Origin: JARRJY01 sp037388705
Lineage (GTDB): Bacteria > Pseudomonadota > Gammaproteobacteria > UBA6429 > Thiohalophilaceae
DNA length: 43,996 nt
Assembly (NCBI GenBank): GCA_037388705.1
Contig: JARRJY010000053.1
Span: 1 to 43,996 of the forward strand
Direction: 5' to 3'
Under the pieces are notes generated by a model, which saw only the letters and a list, made by a program, of their open reading frames with translations, searched no databases and was not told the DNA's origin. The translations under genes were made by a program, and so were the position numbers. Positions 16,339 to 24,867 of the stretch are shown piece after piece. Position 1 is the stretch's first letter. Each line of letters starts with the position of its first letter.

Positions 16339-17013
16339 TTATTGTATTTTTCCATCTTCGATTCTTAAGGTGCGATTCATTTTCGCGGCAAAGCGTTCAT
16401 CATGGGTAACGATGATAAAACTGGTGGAAAATTCCTTGTTGAGTTCTAACATCAGCTCATAGATTTGCTCTGCCGTTTTCGCATCCAGGTTCCCTGTCGG
16501 TTCATCCGCCAGGACACACTGTGGCTCTGTTACCAGGGCCCTGGCAATGGCTGCCCTCTGGCGCTCGCCACCTGAAAGCTCACCGGGTTTGTGTGACAGG
16601 CGTTGTCCAAGACCGACCCCTTCCAGCATATCAGTCGCCTTCTGGCTGGCTTTAACTGATGAGACGCCCCGTATGAGCAGCGGCATGCTGACGTTTTCCA
16701 GTGCGCTGAACTCTCCCAGTAGATGATGAAACTGGTAAACAAAACCCAGTGACTGATTGCGCAGTGTGCCCCGCTCCGCTTCGTCCAGCGAGGACATACT
16801 TCGACCAATGACTTTTACCTCGCCATCAGACGGCACATCCAGCCCGCCTAGCAGGTGCAGCAGAGTACTTTTCCCCGATCCTGATGCACCAACAATCGCG
16901 ATGCGTTCACCTTTTTGAACCTGTAAATCGATACCCTTTAGCACCTCAACCGCCTGGGGTCCTTCCGTGAAGGTCTTCGTTAAACCATGACATTCAATAA
17001 CGTTATCACTCAT
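16339..17013 (-). CDS. lolD: Lipoprotein-releasing system ATP-binding protein LolD
   Basis: LolD powers extraction of outer-membrane lipoproteins from the inner membrane and their transfer to the chaperone LolA. The 224-residue protein has Walker A VGASGSGKSTLLHLLGGLD, the LolD-typical VYQFHHLL after the Q-loop, signature LSGGERQRAAIARA and Walker B VLADEPTGNLD. The frame stays open up to 17244, but that extension runs through the permease gene; the ATG at 17013 (MSDNVIECHGL) fits the family and overlaps the permease stop by 8 bases, implying coupling. Only one Lol permease gene accompanies it. The gene converges on the DUF2062 gene. Confidence 0.93.
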   Translation of the reverse strand: MSDNVIECHGLTKTFTEGPQAVEVLKGIDLQVQKGERIAIVGASGSGKSTLLHLLGGLDVPSDGEVKVIGRSMSSLDEAERGTLRNQSLGFVYQFHHLLGEFSALENVSMPLLIRGVSSVKASQKATDMLEGVGLGQRLSHKPGELSGGERQRAAIARALVTEPQCVLADEPTGNLDAKTAEQIYELMLELNKEFSTSFIIVTHDERFAAKMNRTLRIEDGKIQ

Positions 17014-17719
17014 AACGTAATGCCTCGGCAGGTTGGGTACGGCTGGCACGCCAGGCCGGATAGATTGTAGAAACAACGCCCAGAACGAATGACACAATTG
17101 CGATAGTCCAGACATCAGACCAGTGCAGTTCTGATGGCATCTCACTGATGTAGTAAACCGTTGGATCAAGGACGCGGAAACCAAAAACATTCTCGATAAA
17201 CGGCACCACCACATCAAGGTTGGTGGCCAGGCTGATGCCGCCAATTATGCCAAGCACAGTCCCAATTACGCCAATCAGTGTTCCCTGGATCATAAAGATA
17301 CCGAGAATACTTTTTGGTGAAGCACCCAGGGTACGTAAAATGGCGATATCACTTTCCTTGTCCGTCACCAGCATGACCAGCGTGGAAACGATATTAAATG
17401 CCGCCACGGCTATGATCAGGGTTAATAACAGGAAAATCATACGCTTTTCGATTTTTACCGCGCGAAACCAGTTTGCATGGTAGGAGCCCCAGTCACGTAT
17501 CCAGTAGCCGAGTAAGCGATCATCATTCTGTAATTCCCGACGCATTTGTGGTGCAAGAAACAGATCCTTGAGTTCAACCCTGACGCCTGTAACCTGGTTA
17601 CCAAGCCTGAAGAGCTTCTGTGCATCATTGAGATGAAGCAAGGCCAGGGTGCTGTCGTACTCGTACATCCCGATATAGAAGGTACCAACCACTGTAAAAC
17701 GTTTCAGGCGTGGCATCAC
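17006..17719 (-). CDS. lolC: Lol permease (LolC/LolE/LolF family), C-terminal part after a frameshift
   Basis: This 237-codon frame carries the rest of a LolC/E-type permease: the end of the periplasmic domain (MPRLKRFTVVGTFYIGMYEYDS, about the first 25 residues) and three membrane helices of the FtsX domain with the conserved ESDIAILRTLGASP loop. It is continuous in homology with the frame at 17716-18264, which ends prematurely; together they make about 414 residues, the normal family length. Adding one A on the minus strand at about 17735-17736 would join them as SANVTPAGVMPRLK, exactly the family sequence. Its own GTG/ATG start at 17719 is probably not used in nature. A sequencing or assembly error is the likeliest explanation, because lipoprotein export is essential. 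Confidence 0.88.
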   Translation of the reverse strand: MMPRLKRFTVVGTFYIGMYEYDSTLALLHLNDAQKLFRLGNQVTGVRVELKDLFLAPQMRRELQNDDRLLGYWIRDWGSYHANWFRAVKIEKRMIFLLLTLIIAVAAFNIVSTLVMLVTDKESDIAILRTLGASPKSILGIFMIQGTLIGVIGTVLGIIGGISLATNLDVVVPFIENVFGFRVLDPTVYYISEMPSELHWSDVWTIAIVSFVLGVVSTIYPAWRASRTQPAEALRYE

Positions 17720-18264
17720 TCCAGCCGGGGTGACATTGCGCTTGGCGTTACCAGCGTAACCTTGCTGCCTACTTCAACATCGAGAATACGCGCCAGGTCA
17801 CGCCCCAGGATGATTCCGTATTCTCCGGCTTTTAAGTCCTGCCACTTTCCTTCATCCATGTGGGCTTCTACCCGTGAAACCTGGTTTTCCATTTCAGGCA
17901 GCACGCCACGAATTAAACTGCCATTGACGTTTTTACCATTAATCAGCATGCCTTGTGCCTCGATAAATGGTGCGGCACCGGTCACCTGGGGATACTCTCG
18001 TGCGACTTTTGCGGCCTTTTGCCAGTCTTCCATACGATTGTCGTAATGCGTAATGGTTAAGTGTGAAACCATGTCCAGAATGCGATCACGCACTTCCTTT
18101 TCAAATCCGTTCATCACGGACATAACGGTAATAAGTGCAGTTACCCCCAGCGCGATTCCCATCATGGAGGTCATGGAGATGAAGGAAATAAAATGGTTTC
18201 GTCGCTTGGCACGCGTATAACGGAGGCCGATGAAGAGTTGAAAAGGTTGATACATAAACGGCAT
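17716..18264 (-). CDS. lolC: Lol permease (LolC/LolE/LolF family), N-terminal part before a frameshift
   Basis: This 182-residue frame holds the N-terminal half of the lipoprotein-releasing permease: a cytoplasmic start (YQPFQLFIGLRYTRAKRRNHF, typical of the family), the first membrane helix (about 25-48, MTSMMGIALGVTALITVMS) and most of the periplasmic domain with the NGFEKEVRDRIL motif. It stops at TGA after TPSAMSPRLE, where the family continues in another frame (see the adjoining C-terminal part). ATG at 18264 or at 18255 could be the start; the latter gives MYQPF, closer to known proteins. sfsA ends 13 bases upstream. As the only permease next to lolD it may be a homodimeric LolF-type rather than LolC or LolE. 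Confidence 0.88.
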   Translation of the reverse strand: MPFMYQPFQLFIGLRYTRAKRRNHFISFISMTSMMGIALGVTALITVMSVMNGFEKEVRDRILDMVSHLTITHYDNRMEDWQKAAKVAREYPQVTGAAPFIEAQGMLINGKNVNGSLIRGVLPEMENQVSRVEAHMDEGKWQDLKAGEYGIILGRDLARILDVEVGSKVTLVTPSAMSPRLE

Positions 18265-18277
18265 TAAACTGTACGTG

Positions 18278-18988
18278 TTATGAACAAACGATGGGAATAA
18301 CTGTTTTAAGGGTTATTTGATGCGGGCTGACTACCGCCCGGTAAGCCAACGCTTCAACACCTTTGTCTATGGCGTTGCGCAACATTTGACCATATTCAGG
18401 ATCAATCTCATCGGCCGGATTAAATTGCGCTACATCCCCGCGCTGTATACAGAAAAAAATGATTCCCCGTTGCCCCTGCTCAACAACATGCATCAGTTCC
18501 CGAAGATGACGTGTAGCCCGCTTACTTACGGCATCCGGAAAGATGGCATTTCCCTTTCTATTGATCGCCGTGACATTTTTAATTTCCACGAAACAATCTG
18601 GCTTGTTATCAGATGATAGTAACAGATCGATACGGCTGTTTTCTGTGCCATATTTCACCTCGGGGCGAATGGATTGATACCCCTGTAATTCGTTTATCAC
18701 GCCTGACTCGATAGCTTCGCTGACAAGCCGGTTCACAATCCCGGTATTGATACCTACCAGGGTACCTTCGGTCGATGTGGTCAGTTCCCACGCATAAGGG
18801 TATTTACGGCTGGGATTGGCTGTATCCCGCAACCAGACCCTGCTGCCAGGCTCGGCACAGCCCAGCATACTGCCCGTGTTGGGGCTATGTGCCGTGACGA
18901 TATTACCGTTTTCCAGCCTGATATCGGCTAAAAATCGCTTGTACCGTTCGATAAGAACACCTGGAATGAGATTTGAGTCAAACTTCAT
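18278..18988 (-). CDS. sfsA: Sugar fermentation stimulation protein A
   Basis: The 236-residue protein has an N-terminal OB-like nucleic-acid-binding region (ERYKRFLADIRLENGNIVTAHSPNTGSMLGC) and a nuclease-like C-terminal half with DLLLSSDNKPDCFVEIKNVT, FPDAVSKRATRHLREL and the EIDPEYG motif; these are hallmarks of SfsA. E. coli SfsA was found through its effect on maltose metabolism and binds DNA, but its biochemical role remains unsettled. The restriction-endonuclease-like D...ExK pattern (DLLL...VEIKN) is intact. It precedes the Lol permease gene by 13 bases and may share its transcript; its promoter should lie in 18989-19040. Confidence 0.92.
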   Translation of the reverse strand: MKFDSNLIPGVLIERYKRFLADIRLENGNIVTAHSPNTGSMLGCAEPGSRVWLRDTANPSRKYPYAWELTTSTEGTLVGINTGIVNRLVSEAIESGVINELQGYQSIRPEVKYGTENSRIDLLLSSDNKPDCFVEIKNVTAINRKGNAIFPDAVSKRATRHLRELMHVVEQGQRGIIFFCIQRGDVAQFNPADEIDPEYGQMLRNAIDKGVEALAYRAVVSPHQITLKTVIPIVCS

Positions 18989-19043
18989 TATTTGTTATTT
19001 TTCAAATACTTACTATAATGTTCCCATAAAAGTGGATTAGCTT

Positions 19044-19072
19044 TTGCTTGTAACCCATTGATAGAGTATATT
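19044..19072 (+). promoter_or_regulatory. Sigma-70-like promoter of the small periplasmic-protein gene
   Basis: TTGCTT (19044-19049), a 17-base spacer and TATATT (19067-19072) form a good sigma-70 match, placing the start about 36 bases before the ATG at 19116, with GGAG at 19103-19106 as ribosome site. A second possible promoter, TTGTTA-16-TATAAT (18992-19019), lies further upstream in the same orientation. Confidence 0.45.
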
Positions 19073-19115
19073 TTAGCTCTAAGAATAAACAGAATTACTG
19101 GCCAGGAGTCATGCC

Positions 19116-19403
19116 ATGCGCAGTTTACTGAAAACACTACTATTAGCCACCAGTTTACTGGCTATAAGCCCGTTAAAGGCTGATACCCTCACCATGCCTG
19201 AGGCTACTCCTCCTCAGGATGTTTCCGTACAGGTGCCTGGTCGCGGTATGACAATGACGGCGGTAGAAGAAAAATTTGGCAGTCCGGATACCAAATATGA
19301 CGAGGTCGGTGACCCACCGATTACTCGCTGGGACTACCCGCAGTTTTCAGTGTACTTTGAATACCAGTACGTCATACATTCTGTTGTAAAAGTTACCCCG
19401 TAA
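19116..19403 (+). CDS. Small secreted protein with a BamE/SmpA-like motif
   Basis: A 95-residue protein with a clear signal peptide (MRSLLKTLLLATSLLAISPLKADT, cleavage likely after KA at about residue 22). The mature part has PGRGMTMTAVEEKFGSPDTK followed by DPPITRWDYPQFSVYFEYQYVIHSVVK. The pattern of a glycine-methionine helix start, a KFGSPD turn and a tyrosine-rich strand pair resembles the SmpA/OmlA (BamE) fold, in which a short helix pair packs on a small sheet; this is inference from motif shape. There is no lipobox cysteine, so it should be soluble in the periplasm. Function unknown. It has its own promoter, and the next gene is on the other strand, converging after 9 bases. Confidence 0.8.
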   Translation: MRSLLKTLLLATSLLAISPLKADTLTMPEATPPQDVSVQVPGRGMTMTAVEEKFGSPDTKYDEVGDPPITRWDYPQFSVYFEYQYVIHSVVKVTP

Positions 19404-19412
19404 ATTCTGGTT

Positions 19413-19802
19413 TTAAAAATTTGGTAATGGTGAACTGATGTACCATAGTTCACTAGTTTCATCAAAGTGCCATTCCTGCTTGTCTTCAATTGATCTTTCA
19501 CGAGCATATTGATCGTGATAATACTTCATTGTAACAGTGACAATTTTCAGTACCGGTGATTTGTCTTCGATGTTTGTGGTTTCATAGTCGGTGACTTTTA
19601 TATTTTTAAACCTTTCTTTGGCTATATTTGAAAATACCAGCGGTTTCTTTCTGAACTGATTCACTTTTTCAATATTTCTCCAGCGGATAACCTGTTCATA
19701 GGCACGTAATGTGGAATCAAAGGTTTGTTCCCTGCTCTTTGTACATGCCGATAATATCGAGAAAATCAGCAATAGCAGAATAATTTTTATTGGAAATTTC
19801 AT
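19413..19802 (-). CDS. Putative lipoprotein of unknown function
   Basis: This encodes about 129 residues beginning MKFPIKIILLLLIFSILSAC, a lipoprotein signal peptide with the lipobox LSAC, so the mature protein would be lipidated on that cysteine. The residues after the cysteine are TKSREQ, with no Asp at position +2, which favours outer-membrane sorting. The mature part is a charged, mixed alpha/beta sequence (TLRAYEQVIRWRNIEKVNQF; VTMKYYHDQY; KQEWHFDETSELWYISSPLP). The frame remains open to a GTG at 19844, but AAGGAG lies 5 bases before the ATG at 19802, which is why I choose that start; ATG at 19805 is adjacent. I do not recognise the family. Confidence 0.75.
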   Translation of the reverse strand: MKFPIKIILLLLIFSILSACTKSREQTFDSTLRAYEQVIRWRNIEKVNQFRKKPLVFSNIAKERFKNIKVTDYETTNIEDKSPVLKIVTVTMKYYHDQYARERSIEDKQEWHFDETSELWYISSPLPNF

Positions 19803-19939
19803 CATCTCTCCTTTCATAACGTGCAATATTCGGAATTCAGTCACATTTTTAGCAAATATATCTTAGCGCATTTAAGCTTTTTAAGAACATACCGATATAC
19901 TTTTAATTAGGTGTATTAATGAATTATAAGAAGGTTATT

Positions 19940-20683
19940 ATGAAAACAAAACTTCTCACTCTGGGATTATTAGCAGCATTACCAATTAGTGCCAATGCTG
20001 CATTGTCAATTGAAGTTGCAACAGGCAACTGGGACCGGGAAATCAGTGGTGATTTCCAGGCAGGTGCATCCGGAACAAAACTTAGCCTGGATGGTACCGG
20101 AACCAATGGCCTAGGCCTGGAAGACGAAAAAGAAGGTTATACCTACGCGGTATTTCGTCACTTTGTTCCGCTGGTACCCAACATTAAGGTAATGACAACG
20201 TCTTTATCTCACACAGGTAGTAACTCATCAGTCAACTTCACATTCGAAGGCCAAACGTATAATACCCCGGTTAATACCAAGATGGTTCTGGATCATACTG
20301 ATATCACCGCCTTCTGGAACATGCTGGATACTGGTGTAACATTCGACCTGGGTTTAACCGCGCGCCAACTTGACGGTGAAGCCAGTGTTGATGATGGTTC
20401 AACCAAAACAACCACAACTATTGATGGCACCATCCCCATGCTCTACGCTGGCATCGCCATCAGTCCTACTGATAATTTACGTTTTAGTTATGAAATAAAC
20501 TGGATTGGTGCAGGCGACAGTGCTTTTACCGATACCATTGCTAAAGTCAGCTATCACACTGATTTTATGCTGGGCATTGAAGCGGGTATTCGTGATATGA
20601 ACATTGATCTTGATGACCAGGATGGCAACTTTGCCAACATGGACTTTTCCGGTACATTTATCGGTGTAAGTTTCAAGTTCTGA
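19940..20683 (+). CDS. Outer-membrane beta-barrel protein (TIGR04219-like)
   Basis: A 247-residue protein with signal peptide MKTKLLTLGLLAALPISANAA and a series of alternating amphipathic strands ending in FSGTFIGVSFKF, with the terminal Phe required for BAM-dependent insertion. Features such as FRHFVPLVPNIKVMTTSLSHTG, DITAFWNMLDTGVTFDLGLTARQLDG and SPTDNLRFSYEINWIG match my recollection of the TIGR04219 outer-membrane family, about ten strands, role unknown. The start is ATG at 19940, 6 bases after AAGAAGG; the upstream ATG at 19919 lacks such a site. A strong terminator follows at 20710. Confidence 0.82.
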   Translation: MKTKLLTLGLLAALPISANAALSIEVATGNWDREISGDFQAGASGTKLSLDGTGTNGLGLEDEKEGYTYAVFRHFVPLVPNIKVMTTSLSHTGSNSSVNFTFEGQTYNTPVNTKMVLDHTDITAFWNMLDTGVTFDLGLTARQLDGEASVDDGSTKTTTTIDGTIPMLYAGIAISPTDNLRFSYEINWIGAGDSAFTDTIAKVSYHTDFMLGIEAGIRDMNIDLDDQDGNFANMDFSGTFIGVSFKF

Positions 20684-20709
20684 TAACCAGCACGAATATT
20701 AGTACTATA

Positions 20710-20739
20710 AAAGCCGGGTTTAATAACCCGGCTTTTTTT
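20710..20739 (+). terminator. Rho-independent terminator after the outer-membrane protein gene
   Basis: AAAGCCGGGTT (20710-20720), the loop TAAT and AACCCGGCTTT (20725-20735) form a perfect 11-base-pair stem running directly into TTTTTTT. It ends transcription from the outer-membrane protein gene about 50 bases before the next gene on the same strand. Confidence 0.95.
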
Positions 20740-20788
20740 ATTTGCAAGGATGACAAATCACCTATACTTACTATCAAAGGTGAACAAA

Positions 20789-21301
20789 ATGTTAAAAGCC
20801 ATTTCCGCTATCATTTTTATTTTTTTCGTGAATTCAGTTTATGCTGAAGAACACAAGGCCCGGTTTGTGCAAACTCCTTACCAGACACCCAATGTTGTCT
20901 ATGATTTCTATTTTGATAACCCGGAAAAGATCAATTCCGCACTGTACTGGATTCGCTCTTTAATCAAGCCCCTTGAAGAATCACCCTATAACATGGCAAC
21001 TGATTTCATGAATATTAAAGTAGTTATTCATGGCACCGAAATTGTTACCGTCGCAAAGAAAAATTATGATAAATATAAAGATGCTGTTGAAAGAATGCGT
21101 TATTACCATGCGCTAGGGATTGAATTTAAAGTCTGCAACCTGGCAGCGACGGATTATCAGTATACACTGGATGACTTCTATGAATTCATTGATGTTGTGC
21201 CTTCTGCCTTTACAGAATTGACCCACTGGCAAATGCAGGGTTACGCCTTAATTACACCGAAGATCCTTAGCCGTGATTTCACCGTGGAAGAATTACGCTA
21301 A
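20789..21301 (+). CDS. DsrE-family-like periplasmic protein
   Basis: A 170-residue protein with signal peptide MLKAISAIIFIFFVNSVYAEE, then VVYDFYFDNPEKINSALYWIRSLI, IKVVIHGTEIVTVAKKNYDKYKDAVERMRYYHALGIEFKVCNLAA and a C-terminal YALITPKIL. The Rossmann-like alternation and the VVIHGTE / FKVCNLAA pair fit the DsrE/DsrF-like family, with the Cys in the usual place for sulphur-binding members. Several periplasmic DsrE-like proteins of this shape exist without an assigned role. The start at 20789 is chosen because AAGGTGA lies 6 bases before it; an in-frame ATG at 20750 overlaps no ribosome site. The gene follows a terminator and has its own leader. Confidence 0.75.
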   Translation: MLKAISAIIFIFFVNSVYAEEHKARFVQTPYQTPNVVYDFYFDNPEKINSALYWIRSLIKPLEESPYNMATDFMNIKVVIHGTEIVTVAKKNYDKYKDAVERMRYYHALGIEFKVCNLAATDYQYTLDDFYEFIDVVPSAFTELTHWQMQGYALITPKILSRDFTVEELR

Positions 21302-21384
21302 CAGATTTGTTTTTAGACATTCACATTTCGCAGCGTTATTCGTTACAATAGCGGTTTGAATTCAGCTAATATCTGAAGTTATCC

Positions 21385-24300
21385 ATGAGTAATATCCCCG
21401 AGCCCGACTACCCATTGCATAGTCCGCTAGTACCTGTCCTGCCAGCAAAAGTTGGTGAAAGAGTTCAATGGGGGCATCTTTATGGCAGCAGCTTTGGCCT
21501 TGTGGCCTCTGCTACAGCGGAAAATCATACCGGCCCTGTGCTACTGGTTACGCCTGATACCGCATCAGCGCAACGCCTGGAAAATGAACTACACTTTTAT
21601 ACGAACGAAGACTCCTTACCGATACTGAACTTCCCGGACTGGGAAACACTGCCATATGATATTTTTTCACCACATCAGGATATTATTTCCGAGCGCCTGA
21701 CTGCCTTATACAAGCTACCAACTTTAGGAAAAGGCATTGTTATTGTTACTGTGCAGACATTGATGCAACGCCTCTGTCCACCTTCTTACCTGCAAGCAAA
21801 CAGCCTGATGCTGGATATCGGTCAAACATTAAACCTTGACCAGATGCGCCTCCAGCTTGAAAACAGTGGTTATAGCTGTGTCTCATCGGTTGTAGAACAC
21901 GGGGAATTTACGGTAAGAGGCAGCCTGCTGGATTTATTCCCTATGGGTAGCTCCAAACCACTCCGTATAGAACTGTTTGATGATGAGATTGAAAGTATTC
22001 GTGTCTTTGACCCGGAAACACAACGCTCGGTTGAAAAAGTTGACCAGGTAAGGCTGTTGCCAGCACGTGAATTCCCACTTAACAAGGATGCCGTTAGTCA
22101 TTTCAGGAAAGCATATCGCGCCCGATTTGAAGGTGATGCCAAGTCATCGATAATTTACCGGGATGTCAGTAATGGCATTGCACCACCTGGCATTGAATAT
22201 TACCTGCCACTCTTCTTTGAAGAGGCACAGGGTTTATTTGATTATCTCCCTGAAAATACATTAGTTATGCTCGCCGATGATATCCAGGGTGCGGCCGACA
22301 AGCACTGGCAAGAAATTGATGAACGCTATGAACAACGTCGATACGATCAAGAACGCCCATTGCTATCACCCGGAGAAATGTTTATACAACCACAACAAAT
22401 TCTTTCGTCGGTTAAAGCTTACAAGCGTATAGAGCTTCAACATTTTAAATTTGAAAAACCATCGGCATGTAATTTTTCGACATCAACACCTCCCCTGTTA
22501 AATCTTGATGTACGTGCTACATCCCCCACTGCAGCATTAAAGTCATTCCTGGAGGATTTTTCCGGACGTATCCTGTTTGCAGCAGAAAGTACAGGCCGAC
22601 GGGAATATCTCATTGAGCTGCTCAGGGATAATGATATCTTCCCAACACCAGTAAAAAACTGGCAGGACTTTTTTCACTCGGAAATTCCATTAGCAATCAC
22701 AACTGCACCACTTGAACAGGGTTTGTTAATCTACCAGCCAGATATTGCTGTTATTGCTGAACCGCAACTATTTGGTGCGCAGGTTTTACAGCGAAGACGG
22801 CGACGCGCCAGCCAACGTGATGCAGACACTATTATCCGTAACCTGGCTGAATTAACGATAAACGCCCCGGTTGTTCATGAAGAATTTGGTGTTGGTCGAT
22901 ACCTTGGCCTGCAAACACTAGATGTCGGTAATACTCCGGCTGAATTTTTAACACTGGAATATGCTGGCAATGACAAACTGTATGTGCCGGTAAGTTCGTT
23001 ACATCTGATCAGTCGTTATACCGGTTCGTCGCCGGAAACCGCACCGCTACATAAACTCGGCAGTGGCCAATGGGAGAAGGCCAGGCGCAAGGCAAATGAA
23101 CAGGTACGTGATGTCGCTGCTGAGCTGCTGGACATTTACGCGAGACGCGAGGCACGTACCGGGTATACCTACCACATAGATGATGCCGCATACCGGGCTT
23201 TTGCTACTGATTTTCCATTTGAAGAAACACCGGATCAACATCAGGCAATCGATAACGTAATAGCTAACATGCGTTCTGATAAACCCATGGATCATCTTGT
23301 TTGTGGTGATGTCGGTTTTGGTAAAACCGAGGTAGCCATGCGTGCTGCATTTATAGCTGTCCAGGATGGGAAACAGGTTGCGGTCCTGGCCCCTACAACA
23401 CTTTTGACACAGCAACATACGCAAAATTTTCGCGATCGCTTTTCTGACTGGCCAGTACGTATCGAATCACTGTCACGTTTTGGCAGCAAAAAAGAACAGG
23501 AAAAAGTATTAAAAGATTTGGCAGAAGGAAAAGTCGATATTGTTATTGGTACGCACAAACTGATCCAGAAAGATGTCAAGTATAAGAACCTTGGTCTGGT
23601 CATTATCGACGAAGAACATCGTTTTGGCGTAAGGCAAAAAGAAGCCTTTAAGGCACTTCGTTCTGAAGTGGATATTTTGACCCTTACCGCTACGCCAATT
23701 CCCCGCACCCTTAACATGGCAATGTCTGGCCTGCGTGATCTTTCCATTATTGCTACCGCGCCCGCCAAACGGCTTGCCATTAAAACATTTGTTTCTGAGT
23801 GGAACAATGCTCAGATCAAGGAAGCCTGTTTACGTGAAATCCGTCGTGGCGGGCAGGTATATTTCGTTCACAACGAAGTGGAAACCATTGAAAAAATGAC
23901 CCTAAAGATCAGCGAACTTCTTCCTGAAGCCACGGTTCATTTTGCGCATGGTCAGATGCGCGAGCGCGAACTGGAACAAGTTATGTCTGATTTTTATCAC
24001 CAGCGATTTAATATTCTTGTCTGTACAACAATTATTGAAACAGGCATCGATATTCCGACAGCAAATACAATTGTTATCAATAAAGCGGATCGATTTGGCC
24101 TGGCACAACTCTACCAGTTACGTGGCCGCGTTGGTCGTTCCCATCACCGGGCCTATGCTTATCTTCTTGTTCAATCCATGAAATCCATCACCGCTGATGC
24201 AAAAAAACGCCTTGAAGCCATCGAGTCTATTGAATCTTTAGGTACTGGCTTTACCCTGGCGACACATGATCTCGAAATTCGTGGTGCTGGCGAATTACTC

Positions 24301-24867
24301 GGTGATGAACAAAGTGGCCAGATGATTGAAATTGGATACAGCATGTATACCGAGTTACTGGAGCGTGCCGTCAATGCACTCAAGGAAGGCAAGGAACCTG
24401 AACTGGATAAACCATTACACCAGGGAACTGAAATTGATCTGGCAATCACTGCCCTGATACCCGAAGAATATCTTCCTGATGTTCACGAACGCCTGATACT
24501 TTACAAGCGTATCTCAAGCGCCAGTAACAAAGAAGAACTTAAAGAACTCCAGGTGGAAATGATTGATCGCTTTGGACTATTGCCAGAACAATTGAAAAAC
24601 CTGATTGCGATTACCGAGTTAAAACTTAAGGCAACACCAATGGGCATACTGAAAATAGATCTTGGTGAAGAAGGTGGAAGAATTGTATTTGATAAGGAAC
24701 CGAATATTGATTTAATGAAAATTATCCAACTTGTTCAGACCCAGGCTAATTTCTATAAATTTGATGGTGGTAATAAACTTCGCATTAGCAAGCCGCTGAC
24801 GACAATAGAGAAACGTTTTGAAGAAACCAGCCGGTTACTCGATGATTTTTCTTCACCAGCTGACTAA
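21385..24867 (+). CDS. mfd: Transcription-repair coupling factor Mfd
   Basis: Mfd removes RNA polymerase stalled at DNA damage and recruits UvrA. The 1160-residue protein follows the family order: UvrB-like N-terminal module (about 20-330, with LNFPDWETLPYDIFSPH and GEFTVRGSLLDLFP), the RNA-polymerase-interacting domain (about 490-560, VVHEEFGVGRYLGL), a RecG-like helicase/translocase pair (about 590-950) with Walker A CGDVGFGKTEVA (about 638-648), the DEEH box IIDEEHRFG (about 740) and RLRGRVGR-type motif VI (QLRGRVGRSHHRAYAYLL), and the C-terminal TRCF domain (about 1010-1120). Length equals E. coli (1148) closely. Its stop overlaps the convergent sirB2 stop by 4 bases. Upstream neighbours are unrelated envelope genes. 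Confidence 0.98.
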   Translation: MSNIPEPDYPLHSPLVPVLPAKVGERVQWGHLYGSSFGLVASATAENHTGPVLLVTPDTASAQRLENELHFYTNEDSLPILNFPDWETLPYDIFSPHQDIISERLTALYKLPTLGKGIVIVTVQTLMQRLCPPSYLQANSLMLDIGQTLNLDQMRLQLENSGYSCVSSVVEHGEFTVRGSLLDLFPMGSSKPLRIELFDDEIESIRVFDPETQRSVEKVDQVRLLPAREFPLNKDAVSHFRKAYRARFEGDAKSSIIYRDVSNGIAPPGIEYYLPLFFEEAQGLFDYLPENTLVMLADDIQGAADKHWQEIDERYEQRRYDQERPLLSPGEMFIQPQQILSSVKAYKRIELQHFKFEKPSACNFSTSTPPLLNLDVRATSPTAALKSFLEDFSGRILFAAESTGRREYLIELLRDNDIFPTPVKNWQDFFHSEIPLAITTAPLEQGLLIYQPDIAVIAEPQLFGAQVLQRRRRRASQRDADTIIRNLAELTINAPVVHEEFGVGRYLGLQTLDVGNTPAEFLTLEYAGNDKLYVPVSSLHLISRYTGSSPETAPLHKLGSGQWEKARRKANEQVRDVAAELLDIYARREARTGYTYHIDDAAYRAFATDFPFEETPDQHQAIDNVIANMRSDKPMDHLVCGDVGFGKTEVAMRAAFIAVQDGKQVAVLAPTTLLTQQHTQNFRDRFSDWPVRIESLSRFGSKKEQEKVLKDLAEGKVDIVIGTHKLIQKDVKYKNLGLVIIDEEHRFGVRQKEAFKALRSEVDILTLTATPIPRTLNMAMSGLRDLSIIATAPAKRLAIKTFVSEWNNAQIKEACLREIRRGGQVYFVHNEVETIEKMTLKISELLPEATVHFAHGQMRERELEQVMSDFYHQRFNILVCTTIIETGIDIPTANTIVINKADRFGLAQLYQLRGRVGRSHHRAYAYLLVQSMKSITADAKKRLEAIESIESLGTGFTLATHDLEIRGAGELLGDEQSGQMIEIGYSMYTELLERAVNALKEGKEPELDKPLHQGTEIDLAITALIPEEYLPDVHERLILYKRISSASNKEELKELQVEMIDRFGLLPEQLKNLIAITELKLKATPMGILKIDLGEEGGRIVFDKEPNIDLMKIIQLVQTQANFYKFDGGNKLRISKPLTTIEKRFEETSRLLDDFSSPAD

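Noticed and set aside
17014..17244. A longer start for LolD
   Set aside because: The extension is antiparallel in character to no known domain and sits within the permease gene; MSDNVIE at 17013 starts the known LolD sequence.
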